Below are positions 19,247 through 29,680 of a DNA stretch of 64,000 nucleotides, in pieces. Under the pieces are notes generated by a model. The model saw only the letters and a program-made list of their open reading frames with translations. It had not been told where the DNA came from and made no database searches. Location of the stretch: contig CAVORB010000006.1 in NCBI GenBank assembly GCA_963698495.1, positions 1 through 64,000 of the forward strand, written 5' to 3'. Positions within the stretch are counted from its first letter, which is position 1. The number at the start of each line of letters is the position of its first letter. Source of the stretch: CAVORB01 sp963698495 (lineage in GTDB: Bacteria > Pseudomonadota > Gammaproteobacteria > Chromatiales > Chromatiaceae). The position numbers were made by a program, and so were the translations under genes.

Positions 19247-19573
19247 ATGACAATCGCTACTGACCTGAGCCTTGGCGCATCACCCCAGAGAGACCAAATG
19301 CTTTCGATGCTGCGCGATTTCAAACGGGAATACGCCGAGGAGCTCGGTATCCTCGAGATCGGCATCTTCGGCTCCTTCGCCCGAGACGCCGCGGGCGCAA
19401 ACAGCGATCTCGACATATGCATCAAGACGGAGACTCCAAACCCGTACAACTTGGTCCATATCAAGGATGAGATCCAGCGGAGAATCCATAGAAAGGTCGA
19501 TATCGTGCGTGTCCGAGCGCGAATGAGCCCTCTGCTTAAAGAACGGATAGAACGGGAGGCCATCTATGTATGA
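19247..19573 (+). CDS. mntA: MntA-type minimal nucleotidyltransferase antitoxin
   Basis: The protein has 108 residues. It carries a minimal nucleotidyltransferase motif, IGIFGSFARDAAGANSDLDI, at about residues 41-60; the second conserved acid region is VDIVRVRA. The usual Gly after GSFAR is Asp here. MntA proteins modify HepT toxins (AMPylation is known in characterised pairs). The start at 19247 has TGAGG upstream; ATG 19235 is an alternative. The 3' end overlaps the HepT gene by eight bases. Confidence 0.87.
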   Translation: MTIATDLSLGASPQRDQMLSMLRDFKREYAEELGILEIGIFGSFARDAAGANSDLDICIKTETPNPYNLVHIKDEIQRRIHRKVDIVRVRARMSPLLKERIEREAIYV

Positions 19574-19940
19574 CCGGGCGCTTGTGCTCGGCATTCTGCG
19601 CCAGATCGACGACGCCCTGGGGAAGATCCGGGATCGTTCGAGTCGGATAAACAGCGCTGACGAGCTGACCGCCACCCCCGCCGGACAAGAACGGCTGGAC
19701 GGGCTTTGTATGCTGTTTATCGCCATCGGCGAGTCGCTGAAGAATATCGACAAGATTACCGGCGGCGAGCTGCTTGCGTCCTATCCGGAGATTGACTGGA
19801 AAGGGGCGATGGGATTCCGGGACGTGGTCGCTCACCAATATTTCGACATCGACGCCGAGCAGGTCTACTGGATTTGTACGCATGAGGTTGTTCCTTTGTC
19901 GGCCACCATCAGAAAAATGATGGATGCATTGAGCCAATGA
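19566..19940 (+). CDS. hepT: HepT-type HEPN ribonuclease toxin
   Basis: The protein has 124 residues and is helical. It carries the HEPN active motif R-x4-H-x-Y in GFRDVVAHQYFDID at about residue 86-93, so the toxin appears intact. HepT proteins cut RNA and are controlled by the adjacent MntA. Gene order and overlap match known HepT-MntA modules. The stop overlaps the ATG of the next fragment. The pair sits between two broken fragments of larger genes. Confidence 0.87.
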   Translation: MYDRALVLGILRQIDDALGKIRDRSSRINSADELTATPAGQERLDGLCMLFIAIGESLKNIDKITGGELLASYPEIDWKGAMGFRDVVAHQYFDIDAEQVYWICTHEVVPLSATIRKMMDALSQ

Positions 19941-20444
19941 CCTTGCGGCGTTTCTCCTCCCGGCGCGATCGGCTGGACCACGCCTATCTGAGCAAGAGGC
20001 TCAATGGGGCCACGCCCTACAAGCGCATCTCGGTGCTACTTCCGCAGCTCCATCTTCGATCTGGTCGGCGAGGAGATTGCCGAGGTGCCCAAGGTCCAGA
20101 TCGTCTGCAACAGCGAGCTGGACGCGGCGGACGTGGTGGTATCGAAGCATGCGCGCGAGACGGTGCTATCAGGAACGCTGGACTGAGGCGCCGGCCGAGG
20201 TCGAGGCGTCAACGCGGGAGCGGACTTCGTGCTCGGCCGCGAGTTTTTCGGCCGTTAGTCTGGCTGGGAGAAGTCGCTTCCCGCCGTGAAGGGGGACGAG
20301 TTGCCGGGAGATGAGCGGGACGCCTGGGAGTGGCTGCGCAATCCGCTGCCGCCGGCCGATGTGGACGCCCTGTTTGCCGCGCTGCGCCTGCCATTGGGGC
20401 TGGCCAATCATGTGGTGTGCACTCGTCGTTGGCGAAGAGGTTAG
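19937..20444 (+). pseudogene. Remnant of a phospholipase D-like/helicase defence gene
   Basis: The first frame (from ATG 19937) reads RDRLDHAYLSKRLNGATPYK, then the match moves to another frame at about 20040: YFRSSIFDLVGEEIAEVPKV, QIVCNSELDAADVVVSKHAR. A third frame continues with ERWTEAPAEVEAS. These pieces together look like the N-terminal phospholipase D-like region of large helicases found in defence islands. A further open stretch at 20286-20444 (DERDAWEWLRNPLPPADVDA, LFAALRLPLGLANHVV) may belong to the same or another broken gene. Several frame changes in 500 bases and no full-length continuation indicate decay rather than a single sequencing error. Confidence 0.55.
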
Positions 20445-20499
20445 ACATACACATCCCAAGCGTTCGCACCTTCGTGCCGTGTGGCATAAACTGAACAAC

Positions 20500-22083
20500 A
20501 TGGTCCAGCGAAAACGAATCATCAAGACAACTGGAGCGCCGCGGATGCGAGCGGGAGTCGTCTACGCTCGAGTCTCCTCCAAGGAACAGGAGAAGGAGGG
20601 GTTCTCGATCCCGGCCCAGCTCAAGTTGCTGCGCGACTATGCCCTGGCGGAAGACATCCGGGTCGTCGAAGAGTATCTCGACGTAGAGACGGCCAAGCAG
20701 GCTGGCCGTTCCAGTTTCGGCGAGATGGTGGACTACCTTCGCAAGCACGCAGATGCCCGCATCATCCTGGTCGAGAAGACCGACCGCCTGTACCGCAACC
20801 TCAAGGACTGGGTGACCATCGACGACCTCGATCTGGAGATCCACTTCGTCAAGGAGAACGTCGTCCTCTCGCCGAATTCCCGCTCATCCGAGAAGTTCAT
20901 GCACGGCATCAAGGTGCTGATGGCGAAGAACTACATCGACAACCTCTCGGAGGAGACACGGAAGGGGATGCTGGAGAAGGCCGAGCAAGGCATCTGGCCG
21001 TCCTACGCGCCGCTCGGGTATCGAAATGTGACGGGACCAGACGGGAAGAAGCGGATCGAGCCGGATCCCGATCTGGCCGCCAGTGTGAGGCGAATGTTCG
21101 AGCTGTACGCCACGGGCCGGTATTCGATCCGCGAGCTGGCGCAGACGTTACGCGGGGAAGGGTTTGGCTTCAGGGGCTCCAATAACCGGATACCGTCGAG
21201 CGGCGTGCACAAGATGCTGCGCAATCCGCTCTACATGGGCGACTTCGTCTGGGACGGCAGAGAATATCGGGGGAATCACGAGCCGATCGTCCCGCGCGAG
21301 TTGTGGGAAAAGGTGCAGCAGGCGATGGACCAGCGTTTCGCGAACAAGTCCCGGAAGTCGAAGCACAACTTCGCATTCATCGGCCTGATCCAATGCGGCC
21401 ACTGCGGGTGCTCGCTGACCGCGGAGATCAAGAAGGGCCGGTACATCTACTATCACTGCAGCGGCGCCAAAGGGAAATGCGATGAGCCCTACACGCGGGA
21501 AGAGGTTCTAGAAGACAAGTTCGGCGAGCTTCTGAAGGCGATCTCACTCGAACCGGAGGTTGTGGATTGGGTCGGCCGGGCGCTGCGGGAAAGCCACGTC
21601 GACGAGAAGAAGCACCACGAGGAGGTCATCGGCCGGCTCCAGACCGAGTACAACCGGCTACAGAACCGCATCGACGAGATGTACGTGGACAAGCTCGACG
21701 GTCGGATCGACGCCGCATTCTTCGACCGCAAGTCCGCGGAGTGGCGTTCGGAGCAGGACCGCTGCATGCGCGCCATCGAGGAGCACCAGTCGGCCAACCA
21801 AAGCTACCTGGAGGAGGGAATCCAGATTCTCGAACTCGCCCGCGACGCCTACAGGCTGTTCCAGAAGCAGGAGCCGCGGGAGAAACGCCGGTTGCTCGAT
21901 TTCGTACTATCGAACTGCACCTGGCAGGGTGGCGAACTGCAGGCCGAGTACCGTCAACCCTTTGATTTGATTGCGGAGAACGCCGCCTTTGCGGCAAAGA
22001 AAAAGCAGCAGCAGGGGGCTGCTTCGTCCTTTTCTGAGATTTGGCTCCCCGGCGTGGACTCGAACCACGGACCTAGTGATTAA
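20500..22083 (+). CDS. Large serine recombinase (site-specific integrase)
   Basis: The protein has 527 residues. The N-terminal resolvase domain starts AGVVYARVSSKEQEKEGFSI (catalytic serine in RVSS); the recombinase domain follows (GYRNVTGPDGKKRIEPDPDL, NPLYMGDFVWDGREY) and then a zinc ribbon with CGHCGC and a later C-x6-C. A coiled-coil lies around residues 370-440. ATG 20500 or the in-frame ATG 20545 could be the start. The C-terminal residues WLPGVDSNHGPSD are read from the complement of the tRNA-Asn gene, so the 3' end of the gene lies in the attachment site. This is the expected integrase of the element to its left. Confidence 0.9.
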   Translation: MVQRKRIIKTTGAPRMRAGVVYARVSSKEQEKEGFSIPAQLKLLRDYALAEDIRVVEEYLDVETAKQAGRSSFGEMVDYLRKHADARIILVEKTDRLYRNLKDWVTIDDLDLEIHFVKENVVLSPNSRSSEKFMHGIKVLMAKNYIDNLSEETRKGMLEKAEQGIWPSYAPLGYRNVTGPDGKKRIEPDPDLAASVRRMFELYATGRYSIRELAQTLRGEGFGFRGSNNRIPSSGVHKMLRNPLYMGDFVWDGREYRGNHEPIVPRELWEKVQQAMDQRFANKSRKSKHNFAFIGLIQCGHCGCSLTAEIKKGRYIYYHCSGAKGKCDEPYTREEVLEDKFGELLKAISLEPEVVDWVGRALRESHVDEKKHHEEVIGRLQTEYNRLQNRIDEMYVDKLDGRIDAAFFDRKSAEWRSEQDRCMRAIEEHQSANQSYLEEGIQILELARDAYRLFQKQEPREKRRLLDFVLSNCTWQGGELQAEYRQPFDLIAENAAFAAKKKQQQGAASSFSEIWLPGVDSNHGPSD

Positions 22084-22117
22084 CAGTCACCCGCTCTACC
22101 AACTGAGCTACCGGGGA
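22042..22117 (-). tRNA. tRNA-Asn (GTT)
   Basis: The reverse strand gives a complete 76-base tRNA. The acceptor stem is TCCCCGG / CCGGGGA, the D-arm region is TAGCTCAGTTGGTAGAGC, the anticodon loop CTGTTAA contains GTT, the T-arm has GGTTCGAGTCC, and the CCA end is encoded. The 3' part of the gene is overlapped by the end of the serine recombinase gene, making this tRNA the likely integration site of the element. Because the tRNA is intact, integration reconstituted it. Confidence 0.95.
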
Positions 22118-22300
22118 TCAGTTTGAGCCGCGCAGTCTACTTGCGGGTAGCGTCGGGGTCAAGTGAAGGGGCTCGCGAAAGGGTTCCGCAGGCATCCGGA
22201 GCCGTCGCGACGAACGGGAAGTTGGCTATCGAAAGGCATCGGACTCGCGGTTGGCGTCCCTGCCAAGTTGCGGCGCTCATTACCCGGAGGAAACCACAAG

Positions 22301-22852
22301 TCAACCGCAGGAGAGCTCCCCGCCGCTTGGGCTCTGGTCCGTTATCCGCGGTCGTCCGACGTTGGAGATCACGACGGCCCGCGGCTCTGCGTTGTCGCCG
22401 ACATCGCAGAAGGTCACGGTGAGATTGCTGCCCCCGGCGGTGCCATCGCTGAAGAAGCGCACCAAGCGCCGGCTCTGGCTGGATGTGATCGCGACGGGGG
22501 CGTCGACCGCGCCCTGACTCAGGCGAATCAGCGGCTCGTCGGAATCCCGCGATCTGTTTCCGTTCTGGTCGATGAACAAGATGTAGCCGCGGTGCCACTG
22601 GGGTTCGGCAAGACAGGCTCGCCCGTCGCTGCTGGGGCACAGGATCGCGGGAGCACGCCACTTGATCGCCTCGCTGCGCGCCAGGTGAACATGGGAGACG
22701 AAGGAATTCACCTCGGTGGCTACGCGGTTGTTGGCAACGATGCTGGCGAAGCCGGGCACACCCGCACCGACCAACACCCCGGAGATGACCAGGGTCGCGA
22801 GTGACTCGACAAGGCTGAAGCCGATCTGGCGGCGGATGCGACGGGCATTCAT
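22301..22852 (-). CDS. GspH/FimT-type pseudopilin
   Basis: The protein has 183 residues. It has the prepilin signature RRIRRQIGFSLVESLATLVI, with cleavage expected after the Gly before FSLVE, and a hydrophobic helix that continues to about residue 38. The rest fits GspH/FimT minor pseudopilins (SHVHLARSEAIKWRAPAIL, DQNGNRSRDSDEPLIRL). Such proteins prime type IV pilus or type II secretion fibres in the inner membrane. ATG 22852 has a strong AAGGAG upstream. No other pilus genes are adjacent, which is common for fimT-like genes. Confidence 0.88.
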   Translation of the reverse strand: MNARRIRRQIGFSLVESLATLVISGVLVGAGVPGFASIVANNRVATEVNSFVSHVHLARSEAIKWRAPAILCPSSDGRACLAEPQWHRGYILFIDQNGNRSRDSDEPLIRLSQGAVDAPVAITSSQSRRLVRFFSDGTAGGSNLTVTFCDVGDNAEPRAVVISNVGRPRITDQSPSGGELSCG

Positions 22853-22980
22853 GACAATCTCCTTCGGTTCCGTTTGCTCTCGCCTTAATGAAAGCAAACG
22901 ATCAGGTCCGACGCAGTCGGACCTCGAACCGAAGGAATTGTCAGACTTTTCCTATGGTTTTGAAGGACACCCCGCCAGGC

Positions 22981-24165
22981 TCAGCCCAGCGCGCCTTCGA
23001 GGCGGTCCAGAGCGCCCTCTAGGTTCTCGCGGCTGGTGGCGATGGAGATGCGGACGTAGCCGCCGAGTCCGAAGGCGGAGCCCGGGACGAGGGCCACTCC
23101 AGCCTTCTCGATGAGATGCTCGGCGAGATCGAGATCGTTGTTGACGCCGGCGATCCGCTCGATCATGCCCTGAACCTTGGGGAACACGTAGAAGGTGCCG
23201 TCGGTGGGCAAGCACTCCACGCCCGGCATGCGGTTCAGCCGCTCCACCACATAGTCGTGGCGCTCCTTGAAGGCGACCCCCATGGTCTTGATGCAATCCT
23301 GCGGGCCCTCGAGAGCGGCCTGGGCGGCAACCTGGGAGATGGAGGTTGGATTGGACGTGCTCTGGGACTGCACCTTGGTCATGGCCTTGATGATCTCCTC
23401 CGGCCCCCCGGCATAGCCGATGCGCCAGCCGGTCATCGAGTAGGCCTTGGAGACGCCGTTGAGCACCAGGGTGCGGGGGGCCAGGTCCGGACAGGCGTTG
23501 AGGATGTTGACGAAGGGCTCGTCGCTCCAACGGATGTGCTCGTACATGTCGTCGGTGGCGATGACCGCTCGGGGGAACTCGCGCAAGACCTCCCCCAGCG
23601 CCGCGAGCTCGTCGGCCGTGTAGGCCATGCCCGTCGGGTTCGACGGGCTGTTGATGACGACCAGCTTGGTCTGGTCGGTCATGGCAGCCTTGAGCTGGGC
23701 CGGCGTGATCTTGAACTGTTGCTCGGCCGGGGCGTGAACGAAGACCGGGGCCCCGCCCGCCAGCAAGGCCATGTCCGGATAGGAGACCCAGTAGGGGGCC
23801 GGGATGACGACCTCGTCGCCGGGATCGAGGATCGCCTGGGCGAGGTTGTAGAAGCTTTGCTTGCCGCCGCAGGAGACCAGGATCTGCTCCGGCGTGTACT
23901 CGAAGCCGTTCTCGCGCTGAAACTTGGCGATGATCGCCCGCTTCAGCTCGGGCGTGCCGTCCACGGCCGTGTACTTGGTGAAACCGTCCTTGATCGCCCT
24001 GATCCCGGCCTCCTTGATGTGATCCGGGGTATCGAAATCGGGCTCGCCGGCACCGAGTCCGATGACATCCTTTCCTGCGGCCTTGAGCGCCTTGGCGCGG
24101 GCATTGACGGCGAGGGTTGGGGACGGCTTGACAGCCTGAACGCGGGCGGACAGCTTGATACTCAT
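22981..24165 (-). CDS. aspC: Aspartate aminotransferase, class I fold (PLP)
   Basis: The protein has 394 residues and opens MSIKLSARVQAVKPSPTLAV. Family motifs are clear: GLGAGEPDFDTPDHIKEAG, INSPSNPTGMAYT, the PLP-lysine motif NGVSKAYSMTGWRIGYAGGP (about residue 239) and a C-terminal arginine in GYVRISIATS that binds the substrate carboxylate. It is the Ib-type aspartate aminotransferase, moving the amino group between aspartate and 2-oxoglutarate in the cytoplasm. It is divergent from uvrB, with 100 bases between the starts. Confidence 0.93.
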   Translation of the reverse strand: MSIKLSARVQAVKPSPTLAVNARAKALKAAGKDVIGLGAGEPDFDTPDHIKEAGIRAIKDGFTKYTAVDGTPELKRAIIAKFQRENGFEYTPEQILVSCGGKQSFYNLAQAILDPGDEVVIPAPYWVSYPDMALLAGGAPVFVHAPAEQQFKITPAQLKAAMTDQTKLVVINSPSNPTGMAYTADELAALGEVLREFPRAVIATDDMYEHIRWSDEPFVNILNACPDLAPRTLVLNGVSKAYSMTGWRIGYAGGPEEIIKAMTKVQSQSTSNPTSISQVAAQAALEGPQDCIKTMGVAFKERHDYVVERLNRMPGVECLPTDGTFYVFPKVQGMIERIAGVNNDLDLAEHLIEKAGVALVPGSAFGLGGYVRISIATSRENLEGALDRLEGALG

Positions 24166-24265
24166 CGCGGGTTTCTCTGGTTCTCGTCGCGGCCGGGAGG
24201 CGGCCTGGAATTCCTACATCAAGCTCACAATAATAGCCAAAGCCCCGCCGTATAAGAATCCCCTC

Positions 24266-26272
<2,007 letters not shown>

Positions 26273-26295
26273 CGGATACCGGGCCTCAGGGCTTT

Positions 26296-26532
26296 CTAGG
26301 CCGCTTTTCCACCGGCCGTCTCGAGAGGTCCACGCGCTCGGCCGCCGCCACTGGCCGTCACCAGCGCGCGCCGTGACGTCCTGCGCCGCGGGTCCTTGCG
26401 TACCCGACGCCGCTGATAGGGTCTTGCCATCACCTCCTGCAGCTTCTCCACCAGGCCGCAGACCAGCCCCAGGAACGTGTACAGGGCGGACAGGAAGAGC
26501 AGGACAATCAGCAGGTTCGCGGCCGTGTTCAT
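26296..26532 (-). CDS. Small single-pass membrane protein
   Basis: The protein has 78 residues: one membrane helix at residues 5-28 (NLLIVLLFLSALYTFLGLVC) followed by a strongly basic cytoplasmic tail (YQRRRVRKDPRRRTSRRAL). The start is preceded by GGAGG on the coding strand. No family is recognised. It is convergent with uvrB and lies downstream of the export operon, but its own ribosome-binding site suggests independent translation. Confidence 0.6.
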   Translation of the reverse strand: MNTAANLLIVLLFLSALYTFLGLVCGLVEKLQEVMARPYQRRRVRKDPRRRTSRRALVTASGGGRARGPLETAGGKAA

Positions 26533-26607
26533 CGTAGCCTCCGGGCTTCGCTGGGATGTTCGTACCCAGGATGCCGCAGCCGGTGGCTCAAAGCATGAGC
26601 CCGACGG

Positions 26608-27807
26608 CTACTCGTCGCGCAGGGCGGTTACCGGGTCGAGGCGGGCGGCATTCAGGGCCGGGAGCACGCCCGCGGCGAGTCCGATCCCAGCGGCGGTCAG
26701 CTCCGCCAGCAACACGAAGTCCCAGGCGGTGTGGGTCGGCAGCGCGGGAACCGCCTCGCCGATGAGCCAGGCGCCGCCGGCGCCGATGACGAACCCCATC
26801 AGGCCGCCGAGACTGGCGAGCACCACGGCCTCGGCGAGGAAGAGGATCAAGACCTGCCGTTGCGCGGCACCCAGTGCGCGCAGCAGGCCGATCTCCCTGC
26901 GGCGCTCGCGCACGGCGATGGTCATGATGGTGAGAATGCCGATCCCGCCCACCGCCAGCGAGATGCCCCCGAGCGCGGCCACAGACAAAGTGAGCACGTC
27001 CAGCACCGAGCCCAGCACCTCCATCATCTGGTCCTGGGTGGTGATGGTGAAGTCCTCGCTCCCGTGGCGGCGCTCGAGCAGCGCCCGCGCCTGCTCGGCC
27101 ACCCTCGCGCCGTCCGCCTCGGGCCGATAAAGCAGATCGATCTCCATCAGACTCTCGCGGTTGAACATCGCCAGCGCCCGGCTGACGGGGATGAAGACCG
27201 AATCGTCCAGGTCGAATCCCAGCACCTGGCCCTTGGGCTCCATGACGCCGATCACCCGGTAAGGCTCGCCGCCGATGCGCACCCGCTCCCCGAGGGGAGA
27301 GGCGTCGCGGTAGAGCTCGGCGCGGACCTTGGCCCCCAGCACCGCGAAGGCGCGTCCGCCGCCGGACTCGTCGCGCGGCAGGAAGCGGCCGATGGCGGGG
27401 CGCATCTGCAGCACCTCCGGCATCCGCGGGCCGACCCCGAGGACCGTGGTGCGGCGGCTGCGGCCGTTGCCCTCCACCGCCGCGTTGCCCTGCACCGTGG
27501 GAACTACCGCCTCCACGTCAGGGAGGCGGCCGAGGGCCTCCGCATCATCGAGGCTCAAGGGCCGGACGTTGCTGATGACCGCCCCCGACATACCAAGGGT
27601 ACTGGTCTTGCCAGGGTTGACGGCGATCAGGTTGGTCCCGAACTGGGTGAACTCCGCCAGCACGAAGCGGTGGATGCCCTCGCCGATGGCGGTCAACAGC
27701 ACCACCGCGGCGACACCGATGCCGATGCCCGTCACCGTGAGCAGGCTACGGGTGCGGTGGGCGCCGATGGCGCCCAGGGTGAAGGCCGTGAAGTCACGCG
27801 CGAGCAT
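26608..27807 (-). CDS. MacB-type ABC transporter permease (second copy)
   Basis: The protein has 399 residues; the frame is open further upstream but ATG 27807 lies two bases after the stop of the preceding permease and gives the family start MLARDFTAFTLGAIGAHRTR. It has the MacB/FtsX layout: one N-terminal helix (LLTVTGIGIGVAAVVLLTAI), a large periplasmic domain, then three C-terminal helices with the signature RRREIGLLRALGAAQRQVLI. It is the last gene of a four-gene operon (fusion protein, ATPase, two permeases). The pair of permeases may form a heterodimer. The exported substrate is unknown. Confidence 0.9.
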   Translation of the reverse strand: MLARDFTAFTLGAIGAHRTRSLLTVTGIGIGVAAVVLLTAIGEGIHRFVLAEFTQFGTNLIAVNPGKTSTLGMSGAVISNVRPLSLDDAEALGRLPDVEAVVPTVQGNAAVEGNGRSRRTTVLGVGPRMPEVLQMRPAIGRFLPRDESGGGRAFAVLGAKVRAELYRDASPLGERVRIGGEPYRVIGVMEPKGQVLGFDLDDSVFIPVSRALAMFNRESLMEIDLLYRPEADGARVAEQARALLERRHGSEDFTITTQDQMMEVLGSVLDVLTLSVAALGGISLAVGGIGILTIMTIAVRERRREIGLLRALGAAQRQVLILFLAEAVVLASLGGLMGFVIGAGGAWLIGEAVPALPTHTAWDFVLLAELTAAGIGLAAGVLPALNAARLDPVTALRDE

Positions 27808-27809
27808 CT

Positions 27810-29015
27810 TCAGCGCCCCGCCAGAGCCGCGACCGGATCGAGCCGGGCGGCGCGCAGAGCCGGCAGCAGACCGAACACCAGCCCGGTCAACATGGAGACG
27901 CTGACCGCCGCCACGGGCGCCCACAGGGGAACGACCAGCTGAAACGCCTGCACCTGGGTGTTGAAGATCCGCACTCCTGCGAACGCGAACGCCAGGCCGC
28001 CCGCGGTGCCGGCACCGGCCAGCAGCAGGGCCTCGGTCAGGAATAGCCCGAGGATCTGCCGGCGCGCGGCGCCCAGTGCCTTCAGCAGCCCGACCTCCGC
28101 GGTGCGTTGCGCGACGGCCACCAGCATCACGTTCATGATCAGCACCCCCGCCACCATGAGGCTGATGGCCGCGATCCCGGCCACCGCCATGGTCAGCGCG
28201 TTGAGGATCTTGTCGAACGTGGACAAGAGGGCGTCCTGCGTGATGACGGTGACGTCGTCCTCGCCCTCATGTCGCTCGCGGACGATGGCGCGGATGGCCT
28301 CCTCTGCCGCCGGCAGCGCGGAGCGGCTGGGGGCCTGGACCAGGATGCGGAACAGGGCCGGGCTGTTGAACAGGGCTTGGGCGGAGGCCACCGGGATCAG
28401 GGCGAGGTCTCCCAGGTCCACGCCCAGGGACTGTCCCTGGCTCGCCAGGGTGCCCGTGACCCGGAAGCGGCGGTCGCCGATGCGCACCCATTCCCCGAGC
28501 ACCTGCCGGTTGCCGAACAGCTCCCGCGCCAGCTTCTCGCCAAGCACGACCACGGGCCTGGCCCGCTCCGGATCGCCCGGGGGCAGAAAGCGGCCGCGGG
28601 CCATCTTCAGGCGACGCACCTCCAGGAAATCGCTGGTGGAGCCCAGAATACTCACCTCCCGCTCCAGGCTGCCGTGGGAGACCGGGGCCGAGCCCACCGC
28701 GATGGGCGCGAAGCGCTTCACCAGACGCGAGCGCCCGAGGGCGATGGCGTCGTCCAGGGTCAGATCGCGCGCGGTCTCGCCGAGCAGGGGTGGCGGACCC
28801 CCGGTAGTTTCGTTGCGCCCGGGGATGACGATCAGCAGGTGGGTGCCGAGCTGCGTGAACTCGTCCAGCACATAGCGCCGCGCACCCTCACCCAGGGCGC
28901 TCAGGAGGATCACCGCCGCAGTGCCCAGGGCCATGGCGAGCAGGGTCAACCAGGTACGGGTGCGGTGCGTGGTCAGGGACCGCAGCCCGAAGCGCAAGTC
29001 GTCATTCAGGCGCAT
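27810..29015 (-). CDS. MacB-type ABC transporter permease (first copy)
   Basis: The protein has 401 residues. ATG 29015 (MRLNDDLRFGLRSLTTHRTR) overlaps the end of the ATPase gene by ten bases. The topology is that of MacB/FtsX permeases: an N-terminal helix, a periplasmic domain of about 220 residues, then helices containing VAQRTAEVGLLKALGAARRQ. Together with the next gene it forms two different permeases, unlike the fused MacB homodimer of E. coli. Substrates of such systems include peptides, lipoproteins and antibiotics; which one applies here cannot be seen. Confidence 0.9.
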   Translation of the reverse strand: MRLNDDLRFGLRSLTTHRTRTWLTLLAMALGTAAVILLSALGEGARRYVLDEFTQLGTHLLIVIPGRNETTGGPPPLLGETARDLTLDDAIALGRSRLVKRFAPIAVGSAPVSHGSLEREVSILGSTSDFLEVRRLKMARGRFLPPGDPERARPVVVLGEKLARELFGNRQVLGEWVRIGDRRFRVTGTLASQGQSLGVDLGDLALIPVASAQALFNSPALFRILVQAPSRSALPAAEEAIRAIVRERHEGEDDVTVITQDALLSTFDKILNALTMAVAGIAAISLMVAGVLIMNVMLVAVAQRTAEVGLLKALGAARRQILGLFLTEALLLAGAGTAGGLAFAFAGVRIFNTQVQAFQLVVPLWAPVAAVSVSMLTGLVFGLLPALRAARLDPVAALAGR

Positions 29016-29680
29016 CGGTCTTCCAGGATGCCGCCGTCGTCCATGCGGATGCATCTGCGCGCCCTTTCCCCGATCACGGGGTCGTGCGTCACCACCAGCA
29101 GGGTCAGGCCGCGCGAGTTGAGCGCCTCCAGGGTGTGCACGACCTCATCACCCGAGGCCCGGTCGAGATTCCCGGTCGGCTCGTCCGCCAGGATCAGTCC
29201 CGGCTCGGTGATGGTGGCGCGTGCAATGGCGACGCGCTGGCGCTGACCGCCGGAGAGCTGGTCCGGACGGTGGTGGGCGCGGTCGGTGAGGCCCACCGCC
29301 GCGAGGATGTCGGCCACGCGCCCGCGACGCTCCCGCGGAGCGATGCCAGCCAGCACCAGGGGCAGCTCGACGTTCTCCGCCGCCGACAGGCGCGGGATGA
29401 GATGGAAGGATTGAAACACGAACCCGATGCGGTCGCGCCGCAGCCGCGCCCGCTGCTCCTCGGCGAGTGTCGTCGTTTCCTCTCCGTCGAGCCGATAGCT
29501 GCCGCTGTCGGGCCGGTCCAGCAGACCAAGGATGTTGAGCAGCGTGCTCTTTCCGGAACCGGAAGGACCCATGATGGCCGCGTACTCGCCGTCCTCGAAG
29601 CGCAGGCCGATCTCCCGCAGGGCGTGCACGGGCTGGTCGCCGACCAGGAAGGTGCGGGAGACGCCGGTGAGCTCGATCAT
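29006..29680 (-). CDS. MacB/LolD-type ABC transporter ATP-binding protein
   Basis: The protein has 224 residues. Walker A is IMGPSGSGKSTLLNILGLLD (about residues 36-55), the Q-loop is FVFQSFHLIPRLSAAENVEL, the signature is LSGGQRQRVAIARA, Walker B is LILADEPTGNLD and the H-loop is VVTHDP. It energises the two permeases encoded after it. Its ATG overlaps the stop of the fusion protein gene (ATGA), and its 3' end overlaps the permease, so the four genes are one tightly packed operon. Confidence 0.94.
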   Translation of the reverse strand: MIELTGVSRTFLVGDQPVHALREIGLRFEDGEYAAIMGPSGSGKSTLLNILGLLDRPDSGSYRLDGEETTTLAEEQRARLRRDRIGFVFQSFHLIPRLSAAENVELPLVLAGIAPRERRGRVADILAAVGLTDRAHHRPDQLSGGQRQRVAIARATITEPGLILADEPTGNLDRASGDEVVHTLEALNSRGLTLLVVTHDPVIGERARRCIRMDDGGILEDRCA

